Positions 33,812 to 42,133 of a DNA stretch of 54,574 bases are shown here, one piece after another; the first letter of the stretch is position 1; every line of letters begins with the position of its first letter. A model generated the notes under the pieces. That model saw only the letters and a program-made list of their open reading frames with translations, had not been told where the DNA came from and did not search any database. The translations under genes and the position numbers were made by a program. The DNA comes from Chitinispirillales bacterium (lineage in GTDB: Bacteria; Fibrobacterota; Chitinivibrionia; Chitinivibrionales; Chitinivibrionaceae), in the NCBI GenBank assembly GCA_031254455.1, contig JAIRUI010000123.1:1-54574 (forward strand), read 5' to 3'.

Positions 33812-35755
33812 TTAGAATTTCACGCTCAAATTCAAATCAAGACGAAGCGATTTATAGTTGTTTTTGCCTTTGTCTTCCGAATTTTCGAAACTTACCTGTC
33901 CGATTGTCGCATTCAAGACTCCGCCTTCGGTGACAGTATATTCAAATCCGGCCGCCCATTGCGATTGATCCGTAGTCACAGTCTTTTTACTACTTTTATT
34001 AAATGTTTCACCGCTTATAAATTGATAACCGCCCATAACAGCCGCTCTTTTCCAGAATTTCCAGTACAAACCGCCGTTAATAAATGAAATATCGTTCGTA
34101 TTTCCGGACTGCCCGCGATAATTGTCAACAGACGTATGTTTGAAACTTCCGGAAAGAATAAACGGATAAGCCCACCAATTGCCGAATTTCGCCACATCAA
34201 ACGACGCTCCGCCGACAAATTCCATGAAATCTTGAGCCTCTTTAGTCTTTTCTAAAAAGATAGTATCTCTTTGCAATTCGCTGAGAATTTTCAAATCGCC
34301 GCCAAGCAAAATCGCCTTATTAACAAAATCCAATTTCAAACCGCCGACAAATCCGCTTCTGTTCGGCGTCGCGTCACCCAAAGGCATCGCTCCGCTGATA
34401 TTTTCCTCAATCATGCCGTTTTCGTATGCGTCGTGAATTTCTTCCCAAGTAAGCGTCCCACGCGTCCAAGCCGATTTCTTTATCGGTTGTTTTATCCCTG
34501 CGCCGTCCACCAATAATTCTCCTTCCGCCGGAGTATAACTGAAAACGCTCGTGTATAACGCGTCAAAAATATTAAACGATTGCGTCATACTATTGAGAAT
34601 ATTGCGGTTATACAGAGACGGGCTTTGCGCTAACTCGTTACGAAAGTTTTGTTGATTAAGAATAAAACCCGCGTCAAGTTTTAATCCGTTTTTCCCAAAC
34701 TTAAAGTCCCCGTCTAAACCGCCGTTAAACGCGAACCCAAAATCCGTCTTATCTACATCGCCCTTTTTATTTTTAGAATTATAAGCGTATGTCCTATAAT
34801 TTGAACCGGCAAATTCACCGCCCAAACCGAAATTTACTTTATCCGAATCAATAGCCGAAAATAATCCGCTTCCCAATCTCAAACGTCCGGAAAAAACTAT
34901 GTCGTCGTTCGCATTATTCCATGTATTTGGGTCGCTTTCTTTAGAAGTGCGTTTAGCGTCGCCGATATACAAAAAGGTTCCGCCAAGCAACGTTCCTGGA
35001 ACAAATTTCATATCGGCGTTAAAAGCGAAAGCGTATCTGTCCATACTTAAGCCATACCCGTCAACCCCCAGCGGAGTCGTAACATCATCACCTATTTCTT
35101 TTCCAACCTGACGAAGACGAACGGCAAAACCGCCGATTTTCAACTCTTGCAATCCCGGAGCGACTTTCGCGCCGAAATTAAAATTCGCGCCCTGCATAAT
35201 TCTATTGTTATCGCCTAAAAATTCTTCACCCATTGCGATGTCTCTTTGGCGGGCAAAAACCGTCGGCTCAAACATAATTTCCGGCTGCGGCGTCCAAAGC
35301 GTATATTTTGAATATTTTTGTGTGAAATCGCCGATATTGTAAGTGAAAAAATCTTTCGCGTTTCCGTCAATGCTAATCCAACGAAGAGTGAGCGGATTCG
35401 CCATACTTCCAAACATGTTGCGCCAATCCTCATACATGCGAACAATCGCCGTTGCGCCTATCACGTCAAGAGGACGAGCGTTAACGCTCAAATCAAGGCC
35501 GGTATAAAGAATGTCTTCTGTGGTTTTTGCGGTCATATCCTTAACAAGGTTTCCGTCTATTTTTGAACTCAACGCTCTGGAATAAAAATTCCCGCCGAAA
35601 TAAATCCCGGATTTCGCATAAAGCGGTTTTAATTGCGCTTCAAGCGAATCAAGGCGTTGCGAATCATTTCCTTTAATAGGTTCAATATCGGCCAAAACAG
35701 CCGCCGACAATCCGCAAACCAACAAAATACCATTAACTAAATTTACTCTTCTCAT
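33812..35755 (-). CDS. outer-membrane beta-barrel protein
   Basis: A 647-residue protein with a signal peptide (MRRVNLVNGILLVCGLSAAVLA). A short helical segment, DSQRLDSLEAQLKPLY, follows. About 600 residues of alternating strands rich in Gly, aromatic and polar residues come next (GGNFYSRAL, NARPLDVIGATAIVRMY, FGLGGEFAG, WAAGFEYTV), and the C-terminus is LRLDLNLSVKF, with the terminal Phe used by the outer-membrane assembly machinery. The family is not recognised. It lies between a larger barrel (19-nt gap) and the triple-module secreted protein (13-nt gap). A role in secretion, anchoring or glycan uptake is possible. Confidence 0.72.
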   Translation of the reverse strand: MRRVNLVNGILLVCGLSAAVLADIEPIKGNDSQRLDSLEAQLKPLYAKSGIYFGGNFYSRALSSKIDGNLVKDMTAKTTEDILYTGLDLSVNARPLDVIGATAIVRMYEDWRNMFGSMANPLTLRWISIDGNAKDFFTYNIGDFTQKYSKYTLWTPQPEIMFEPTVFARQRDIAMGEEFLGDNNRIMQGANFNFGAKVAPGLQELKIGGFAVRLRQVGKEIGDDVTTPLGVDGYGLSMDRYAFAFNADMKFVPGTLLGGTFLYIGDAKRTSKESDPNTWNNANDDIVFSGRLRLGSGLFSAIDSDKVNFGLGGEFAGSNYRTYAYNSKNKKGDVDKTDFGFAFNGGLDGDFKFGKNGLKLDAGFILNQQNFRNELAQSPSLYNRNILNSMTQSFNIFDALYTSVFSYTPAEGELLVDGAGIKQPIKKSAWTRGTLTWEEIHDAYENGMIEENISGAMPLGDATPNRSGFVGGLKLDFVNKAILLGGDLKILSELQRDTIFLEKTKEAQDFMEFVGGASFDVAKFGNWWAYPFILSGSFKHTSVDNYRGQSGNTNDISFINGGLYWKFWKRAAVMGGYQFISGETFNKSSKKTVTTDQSQWAAGFEYTVTEGGVLNATIGQVSFENSEDKGKNNYKSLRLDLNLSVKF

Positions 35756-35774
35756 ATTTTTTTAATCTCCTCTA

Positions 35775-38663
35775 TTAGAAAAACGCTTTTAATTCAAGTG
35801 AAACGACGTTACCTGTAAAATTATTAAACGGCATATTCACATCGTTGTGTTTTAGCCATTTGTAACGTCCGTGCATAGACACTCTTTTCATCATATCCCA
35901 GTCAAACCCTATACCCAAAGCCAAATCGTTGATTTCAAGACGGCTTTGCTTAATTCCCGTAAGAGTATAAGACTCTGCGACTGCGCCTGCGCCCTCGCCT
36001 ACGTTCAAAAGCCCGTATTGCGAACTGCTTCCGTTATCGTATTCATATTCGCCCGTCCAAGTTTTTCCGCTCAGCCATTTCTCAAAACCTACCAAAGACG
36101 TAATGTAAAATTTTTTAGTTATTCCGATCGTAGGTTCGCTCCTTAAATAATGCGATACAAGTAACGTTTTGTCGTCTTTGTCGTCTTTGGACGTAAACGC
36201 GATCGGCATAATACCGTTTCGCGTAACTCCGTTTACTTCATAATAAAGCGACAAAATCAAACTGTTTTTGTAGCCGATGTACTTTGCGATATTCAAAGCC
36301 CAGTCAACATTGAAATCAAAACTTTTCTTTATCGATACGGGAACAAATCCCGAGTTGCTTACAAGCGAAACATTTTTCGTTTTTACAACATTGCCGTCTT
36401 CGTCACTAATAACGAGATCCGCACGCCCATCGGCAGTAACGGTATTTTCGTCTATTTTGTAATAATTATTCCCGTCTTTATCGCTGACTCTTATACCGTT
36501 ACCCGTATTCGCCGCATTTATTCTTCCGACAGCATCTATAAATTTGCCGTGTTCATACGATAATTCGCCGCTTGATTCGGAACCGGAATGCCAAATATTT
36601 CTCAAATCTCTATATGTCCCGACAACCGTACTGCCGGAAAAATAATTAAAGATTACTTGTTCCGCAGATTCAAAAGGAACGACAATTTCACTCACGGCGT
36701 CAAAATCGGAACGCATACCGCCTTTATGAGGAGCGTTGTCCGCCGTATAGCTCTGATCGCCGAAACGATTTTGCGTATGCTTCGCCAAAGATCCGACATT
36801 ATCCACTCCGCCTTGGTGATTCATAAAATCATATCCTTCCGTAATCGTTCCCAGCCCCCATTTGCTGTACCAATGATTAAGCGTCGAATGCAGAGTTGCG
36901 CCGTTTAAGCGGTACGGTAAAACCAGAATGTCCCGCGCTTCCTTGTTTTGCGAGTTCAACTGGTAACCGAATTTCAAGTGTCCGTGCCAAGACGGAGTTT
37001 TCGGAACAAGAGTAAGTTTCAGAGAACGCAGATTTTTGGAATATTCCGCCGCTTCCATATTTTGAAAAGCCTGCGTTCCGACCATATTCGAACCGAACGC
37101 CCAAAACGCGTCGGTATTGTTTACCATAGAATAAGGCGAATAAAAATTATCACCCGCTAAAAGCATTTCTATGCTTCCCTGAATTCGCGCCCAATTATAA
37201 GTCATATTTCCATAAGCGGCAAAATCAGGCGAACTCGTTTCTTTTCTTTTACTCAAAATTCTTCCCGGATTACACGACGTACCGCTTGAACCGTATTCAC
37301 CATCTTCAGCGTCATAAATGTCATCCGCAGGATTATCGCTATAGTCGTACGATTTCGGGTCGATTTTTATAAATTGAGTGTCAATCCACGACATTCCCAA
37401 ATCCAATCCGAAACTGAAATTTTTGCCTATGCTTCCTTTAGTGTCAATCGTAAGAATCCGCGGCGCGACTAAAAACCCTTCCCCGAGCGATTCGACTTTC
37501 GCATCTTTTCCCCATCCGGCTATCTTATCTAACCTGTCTTTAGAAAGGATAACGTCTCTTTCGTTTGTCGCCGTGTTTATCCATTCCGAACCGTAACGCC
37601 CGATATTAAACTTTTGGTTAAACAGATTTCCATAATTATAACCGGCGTAAATAATATCGTCGTTAACGTGAACATATCCGTTATTGACGCCTATAGTAAT
37701 ATCATGATTTTCAAGACGTTTACTCAAACGATAAAAAACGAATTTGCGGTAAGAATCTCCGATTCCGCTTTCTACAATCGAACCTTCGTCGCCCGCATAA
37801 CCCAAATCCACCGCCATATCCATGTGATAACGATGCGTCATATCGTAAGGATTTCCTATGCCGAAAAGAAAAAATCCGCGAAGCCCCCAAGGCAAATCGA
37901 TAACCGAAAAATCAATGCCCTGAAACGCTCTTTTATTCCAAACGCCGCGTCCGACTTGTTCCAAATTTGTTATTTTGTTACTGTAGTAATTTCCAACCGG
38001 TTCTTCTTCTTCGTAAGGCAAATATTCCCATGCAAACATTTTCGGAGACGCGCTCCAAATAGAAAGCGGGGACGCTTCCATCCAATTCATACTGCCAAGT
38101 TTAAGCATAAAACTCGCCGGACGCGTACGTATTGCAATTCCGGCGCACATATCTTCATAAACAGACAGCCCTCGTCCGGCGCTTCCGCTACTGTGGTGCT
38201 GAACGTCATAATACCAACTACCGTCATAATCCAAACCTTCCGGTTCCAAAAACTGATGCGGATTATACGCTGAAAACATCGCATTTAGCCCAAAAGTCGT
38301 CCACAAAGTAGTACTTCTTCCGGGTGAAGCGACAATTCCTACTCGCACAAGCGGATTATCTCCATTCAACATTACTCCTTGCCGAGTAAGGTACAAATAT
38401 GAAGAATCCTTCAACCGACCGTAATTGTGGAATTGGGAACGAAGCTGTATCTGTCCGTCGAAAGTAACCGGCGCAGACGCCCCATTCCTCATCGTCGAAG
38501 CGACTTTGGCTTCAAGAAACGGCAATTGTCTTTCAAGTGAATCTATCCTAGCGCTATCGGTTTCGTGCGCCAACACCATCATATCCACCGAACAAAATGC
38601 GGCGGAACACAACAAAAGCAAAAATCCGATTCCGGCAGAAATACATTTAATCCGCTTTCTCAA
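35775..38663 (-). CDS. large outer-membrane beta-barrel protein, TTG start
   Basis: A 962-residue protein. I chose TTG 38663: GGGAGG lies six bases before it and a signal peptide follows (MRKRIKCISAGIGFLLLLCSAAFC). The frame is open further upstream, to 38705, without a signal. The mature N-terminus has the helix DSARIDSLERQLPFLEAKV, like the SLEAQL helix of the next gene. It continues with VTFDGQIQLRSQFHNYGRL and many amphipathic strands, and ends GNVVSLELKAFF. Some 150 residues before the end, a region with ISDEDGNVV and SIKKSFDFNVDWALNIAKYIGYKNS resembles TonB-independent barrels of surface polysaccharide or S-layer type. The function is unknown. Confidence 0.7.
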   Translation of the reverse strand: MRKRIKCISAGIGFLLLLCSAAFCSVDMMVLAHETDSARIDSLERQLPFLEAKVASTMRNGASAPVTFDGQIQLRSQFHNYGRLKDSSYLYLTRQGVMLNGDNPLVRVGIVASPGRSTTLWTTFGLNAMFSAYNPHQFLEPEGLDYDGSWYYDVQHHSSGSAGRGLSVYEDMCAGIAIRTRPASFMLKLGSMNWMEASPLSIWSASPKMFAWEYLPYEEEEPVGNYYSNKITNLEQVGRGVWNKRAFQGIDFSVIDLPWGLRGFFLFGIGNPYDMTHRYHMDMAVDLGYAGDEGSIVESGIGDSYRKFVFYRLSKRLENHDITIGVNNGYVHVNDDIIYAGYNYGNLFNQKFNIGRYGSEWINTATNERDVILSKDRLDKIAGWGKDAKVESLGEGFLVAPRILTIDTKGSIGKNFSFGLDLGMSWIDTQFIKIDPKSYDYSDNPADDIYDAEDGEYGSSGTSCNPGRILSKRKETSSPDFAAYGNMTYNWARIQGSIEMLLAGDNFYSPYSMVNNTDAFWAFGSNMVGTQAFQNMEAAEYSKNLRSLKLTLVPKTPSWHGHLKFGYQLNSQNKEARDILVLPYRLNGATLHSTLNHWYSKWGLGTITEGYDFMNHQGGVDNVGSLAKHTQNRFGDQSYTADNAPHKGGMRSDFDAVSEIVVPFESAEQVIFNYFSGSTVVGTYRDLRNIWHSGSESSGELSYEHGKFIDAVGRINAANTGNGIRVSDKDGNNYYKIDENTVTADGRADLVISDEDGNVVKTKNVSLVSNSGFVPVSIKKSFDFNVDWALNIAKYIGYKNSLILSLYYEVNGVTRNGIMPIAFTSKDDKDDKTLLVSHYLRSEPTIGITKKFYITSLVGFEKWLSGKTWTGEYEYDNGSSSQYGLLNVGEGAGAVAESYTLTGIKQSRLEINDLALGIGFDWDMMKRVSMHGRYKWLKHNDVNMPFNNFTGNVVSLELKAFF

Positions 38664-39177
38664 AAAACCTCCCTGTTGAGTGTTTTCATCCCATGCCAAA
38701 TACAAATATATTTTCTTTTCAACGTATTGTGCGATATTATTTTATTTTTTTGATAAATCTTATAAAATATATTACCGCTATACCGCCGTTTCACGACTCT
38801 CACGCATTATTAATACGGGCGTCCACAGACGGAAGCATATTGTTGAAAACTCGTTATTTTTGATTTTTTTCAAAAAACCCGTTTCCCTCCGATTTTGTTT
38901 TTTATTTATGTATATTCATAATCAGTACAGGGATTATTGGAAGAAAATCCAAATTACGTATCAATTACCGATATCCGCAGGATATTCAAAATAAACGACG
39001 AAGGATGGGCGGAAATAAACGGAGTGTCAGTGTTTGAGCAGTTGAAGGGAATGCGGGATTAAGCTGATTACGGCGCACCGGGCAAGGCGTTTTTGCCGTC
39101 AATGTAAATAAAGTTGAGCGATGGGCGGCAAAATATACTATTTTATCGGCGGTGATTATGAATTTCAGGTGAAAATC
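38664..39177. other. 514-nt region between divergent genes, mostly non-coding
   Basis: It separates the minus-strand surface cluster from the plus-strand adaptor gene. It is very AT-rich near 38700-38780, where the cluster promoter probably lies, but I could not fix one. It holds the short coding-like fragment at 38937-39062. The imperfect repeat GATGGGCGG(A/C)AA occurs at about 39005 and 39121. Nothing else is seen. Confidence 0.4.
38937..39062 (+). pseudogene. possible gene-end fragment, unknown family
   Basis: A 41-codon frame from TTG 38937 to TAA 39060-39062 reads like real protein: NPNYVSITDIRRIFKINDEG then WAEINGVSVFEQLKGMRD. The composition and codon pattern fit the neighbourhood better than chance intergenic DNA. 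There is an in-frame TAA upstream at about 38919 and no good ribosome site. It could be the left-over C-terminus of a lost gene. The family was not recognised. Confidence 0.3.
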
Positions 39178-40206
39178 ATGAAAAAGTATTTTTTTATATT
39201 ATTTTTTTTCCTTTCTTTATATTTATGCGCTTGTAACAAAACAAAACAAGACAAAGTTATCGAAAAAGAACCGTTCCCCGTCAACGCCGTTATAGTTAAA
39301 AACATTTTGATCCAGAAGGACATTGCCGCATCCGTATTACTGCAAGGAATCAAAAAAACTACGATTGTTTCACAAGCCGCCGGAACAATATCGTCGGTAA
39401 CGGCAAAATTGGGAGACACCGTCCATTACGGTAATATTTTGATTGAAACGGAAAATTCGATTCAAACGGCTAATCTTAAACAAGCGGCAGGCGCTGTGGA
39501 AGAATCGGAATTAAATTTTTCCGCAAGTCAGCGACTGTTTAATTCCAACAGCATTTCCAAAGCGGAATATATCAGAAGTAAAAATAATCTTTTAGCGGCG
39601 CAAACCGTTTTGGCTTCGGCGCAAAAATCGTTTAAAGATACGAAAATTACGGCTCCGTTTGACGGGATTATAACAAATATTAACGACATAGTTCAGACCG
39701 GCAATACTATTTCGATAGGACAGCCGCTTTTATCCATAGCGGATATAAGCAAACTCAAAGCAAACATATCGCTTGGCGAGAAAGAAATAGGACAAATCAA
39801 AAAAGGCGCTGCGGCATTCGTTAAAATTCCGTCGATAAACGCCGAACTCAAGGGAATTATTTCTGCGGTACCTGCGGGCAGCGACCCTAGCACCGGAGCG
39901 TTTACAGCCGAGGTCGTTTTTGAAAATCCTCAATATTTTGTAAAAGACGGAATGTCGGGAATTGTTTCGGCGGAAATCGGTTCTCCGCTTAAATGTATCG
40001 CGATTCCGGCTACGGCGGCGCTCAATAATCGTTCGGTTTTTATCGTAAGAAACGGTAAAGCGTTTAACGCTGCGATCGAATACGAACATATTTCGCAAGG
40101 TAGAATTTTAATAAAAAAAGGAGTGTCTCAAAACGACACGGTTATTGTTTCCGGAATTACACAGATTTCTCAAAACGACACGTTAAGTATAAACATTATC
40201 GAGTAA
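39178..40206 (+). CDS. RND-type periplasmic adaptor, lipoprotein, without adjacent pump
   Basis: A 342-residue membrane-fusion protein. I chose ATG 39178 because a lipoprotein signal follows (MKK, hydrophobic, LCAC with Cys19); a frame from 39121 lacks one. It has a lipoyl half (SQAAGTISSVTAKLGDTV), a helical hairpin (about residues 95-142), the second half (KITAPFDGIITNINDIVQTG), and a beta barrel with VPAGSDPSTGAFTAEVVF. It ends ITQISQNDTLSINIIE. No pump or outer-membrane channel gene is adjacent, so it must pair with a transporter encoded elsewhere. It may be transcribed with xseB-ispA, but a 111-nt gap separates them. Confidence 0.85.
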   Translation: MKKYFFILFFFLSLYLCACNKTKQDKVIEKEPFPVNAVIVKNILIQKDIAASVLLQGIKKTTIVSQAAGTISSVTAKLGDTVHYGNILIETENSIQTANLKQAAGAVEESELNFSASQRLFNSNSISKAEYIRSKNNLLAAQTVLASAQKSFKDTKITAPFDGIITNINDIVQTGNTISIGQPLLSIADISKLKANISLGEKEIGQIKKGAAAFVKIPSINAELKGIISAVPAGSDPSTGAFTAEVVFENPQYFVKDGMSGIVSAEIGSPLKCIAIPATAALNNRSVFIVRNGKAFNAAIEYEHISQGRILIKKGVSQNDTVIVSGITQISQNDTLSINIIE

Positions 40207-40317
40207 ACACAATATTTTCATTTTTTATAACAAACGAATTTTCCTGTCGAAAGATACGGCGATAAATTATTTTATCGGGGAATTTAGTAATTTATAAGAA
40301 AATAAGAAAAACGTAAA

Positions 40318-40548
40318 ATGAGCGAAAAAAAAGAACCGTCGCTTGAAGACAGCGTAAAAACTCTCAAAGATATTATTTCGCAAATAGAAGACGACGATAT
40401 TCATCTTGATAAAGCGATTACTCTGTTTTCTACAGGTATTGACGCCGTCGCCAATTGCAGAAAAATTATTGAAGACGCGAACGGGAAAATAACAGAATTG
40501 AAAAAAGGTAAAAACGGAAAATTAATAGAAGAAATATTAGATTTGTAA
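40318..40548 (+). CDS. xseB: exodeoxyribonuclease VII small subunit
   Basis: A 76-residue helical protein: SLEDSVKTLKDIISQIEDDD, then LDKAITLFSTGIDAVANCRK and a coiled second helix. This is the family pattern of XseB, which binds XseA to form the single-strand-specific exonuclease VII used in repair. The length is normal. It lies 17 nt before ispA, as xseB-ispA pairs do in many bacteria. xseA is not in the window. Confidence 0.92.
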   Translation: MSEKKEPSLEDSVKTLKDIISQIEDDDIHLDKAITLFSTGIDAVANCRKIIEDANGKITELKKGKNGKLIEEILDL

Positions 40549-40565
40549 AAAAAAAGGAGCTATTT

Positions 40566-41438
40566 ATGAGAGAAATTAAAGAATATCTTGAAAAATGTTG
40601 CGAGGCTGTCGAAGATACGCTTGACGAAATTCTTCCCAAAGAAACCGAATATCCGCAGACAATACATAAACTTATGAGATACAGTACTTTTGCAGGCGGA
40701 AAACGTATTCGCCCCGTTCTTGTTTTCGCGGCAAACGAGGCGTGCGGCGGACAATTTGCAAATAAAGACGTGCGTTTGGCCGGATGCGCTGTCGAAATGC
40801 TTCACACGTTTTCACTGATTCACGATGATTTACCGTGCATGGACGACGACGATTTACGCAGAGGCAGACCGACCGCTCATAAAGTATTCGGCGAAGGAAT
40901 CGCTGTTTTGGGAGGCGACGCTTTGGCTATTTTTGCATACGAAATTATGGCAAGAACCGGAAATATAAAAATTATTGAAGAAATTTCAAAAGCGCTCGGC
41001 ACTAACGGAATGATCGGCGGACAAATTGTCGATATCGAATCCGAAGGCAAAAAAGTCGATCTCAAAACCATTGAATATATTCATAACAATAAAACTGCGG
41101 CTCTTTTATGCGCGTCGGTAATAATAGGAGCGTCGCTCGCAAATGCCGATTCTAGAACTCTTGCGGCGTTATCCGAATACGGAAACGCGGTCGGCTTGGC
41201 GTTTCAAGTCATTGACGACATATTAGATATCACTTCAACCACCCAGGAATTAGGGAAAGAAGTCGGAAGCGACGTTGAAAACGAGAAAGCGACCTATCCG
41301 TCAATCATCGGGCTTGAAAAATCTAAAGAATACGCAAAAGAACTTACCGCAAAAGCAAAAAAATCAATTGCGTTTCTCGGCGAAAAAGCGGATATGCTTA
41401 ATAAAATCGCCGATTATTTAGAGAGCAGGATAAACTAA
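40566..41438 (+). CDS. ispA: polyprenyl (farnesyl/geranylgeranyl) diphosphate synthase
   Basis: A 290-residue prenyl chain-elongating enzyme that condenses isopentenyl diphosphate with allylic diphosphates, supplying quinone side chains and undecaprenyl precursors. It has GGKRIRPVL, the first Asp-rich motif DDLPCMDDDD followed by LRRGRPT, KTAALL, and the second motif QVIDDILD. The two extra residues between the Asp pairs of the first motif indicate the bacterial short-chain FPP/GGPP type. The product length is not certain. A GGAGC ribosome site precedes the ATG. Confidence 0.92.
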   Translation: MREIKEYLEKCCEAVEDTLDEILPKETEYPQTIHKLMRYSTFAGGKRIRPVLVFAANEACGGQFANKDVRLAGCAVEMLHTFSLIHDDLPCMDDDDLRRGRPTAHKVFGEGIAVLGGDALAIFAYEIMARTGNIKIIEEISKALGTNGMIGGQIVDIESEGKKVDLKTIEYIHNNKTAALLCASVIIGASLANADSRTLAALSEYGNAVGLAFQVIDDILDITSTTQELGKEVGSDVENEKATYPSIIGLEKSKEYAKELTAKAKKSIAFLGEKADMLNKIADYLESRIN

Positions 41439-41460
41439 AAAACGTTTTCAAGAGACTTTT

Positions 41461-41913
41461 TCAAAAAGAGTATCTTGTTATCTCAGAAATTTTTTTGCGA
41501 AATAATTTCTGAGAAAGCGATAATTTATCTTTATTTCTCAGACTTTTGTCAAAATATATCGGCAAATCTTGTAATATTGCGATTGTGACCGCGTCTTTGA
41601 CCGTCATTTCCACCTCGAATTGTACGCCGGTTATTTCAAGTTTAGCCATAATCGTTTCGGGCGCTTGGTTTTTGCCGACAAACAACATTATGAATTCGCC
41701 GTCAATTTGCGAAATAATATCCATAATACCGAAATACGGCATATCGCCGTCTTCTCTTTTAACGTCAAGAGTCACCCATAAATCAAAGCCGACAGCGCTT
41801 GGAACGTACAATTCCATAGTTTCGCTGCATTCTAAATTACTGAAAACAAGTACGCTGAGTTCACTTTCACTGTTCCATCTAACGTCTTCTAAATACATTT
41901 TTAACATTGTCAT
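41461..41913 (-). CDS. DUF151/bifunctional-nuclease-like protein, divergent
   Basis: A 150-residue protein. The segment MDIISQIDGEFIMLFV, then ITGVQFEVEMTVKDAVTIAI and LQDLPIYFDKSL, follows the DUF151 layout (late part: SDAIALALRLGVPIYV). Its usual opening, a poly-acidic VLVF...LYVP with substrate strands, is weakly preserved. It is probably a single-domain member with a changed active site. The nuclease activity known for some plant and bacterial members should not be assumed. It lies convergent to ispA (22 nt) and divergent to the tRNA. Confidence 0.6.
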   Translation of the reverse strand: MTMLKMYLEDVRWNSESELSVLVFSNLECSETMELYVPSAVGFDLWVTLDVKREDGDMPYFGIMDIISQIDGEFIMLFVGKNQAPETIMAKLEITGVQFEVEMTVKDAVTIAILQDLPIYFDKSLRNKDKLSLSQKLFRKKISEITRYSF

Positions 41914-42018
41914 ACGCCCTTCGTAAAATCAAAAATACTTAAAAAACATAAAAAGATGATCCAATTATGCTTTTTCTATTGTAAAAATACTATTTTCCAC
42001 GAGTTTATATCGTTTTTT

Positions 42019-42092
42019 GCATTCGTAGCTCAGTTGGATAGAGCGTCGGCCTCCGAAGCCGAAGGTCGCAGGTTCGACTCCTGTCGAATGCG
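42019..42092 (+). tRNA. tRNA-Arg (anticodon CCG)
   Basis: A complete cloverleaf: acceptor GCATTCG (42019-42025) with CGAATGC (42085-42091), discriminator G. The D stem is GCTC/GAGC. The anticodon stem is TCGGC/GCCGA around the loop CTCCGAA, giving anticodon CCG, which reads CGG. The T stem is GCAGG/CCTGT with TTCGACT. CCA is not encoded. A TACTAT -10-like element lies about 25 nt upstream. Confidence 0.95.
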
Positions 42093-42133
42093 ATCGTAAA
42101 AAATGATAATTTTTTATTGCGGAGTCATTACGA

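Noticed and set aside
37614..38273. 219-codon plus-strand frame antisense to the large barrel gene
   Set aside because: Its Ile/Arg/Val/Thr-rich composition is a typical shadow of the barrel's codons, and no start signal is seen.
40260..40277. CGATAAA-TTAT-TTTATCG hairpin before xseB
   Set aside because: A short, AT-only 7-bp stem without a T-tract. Such palindromes are expected by chance in this AT-rich DNA.
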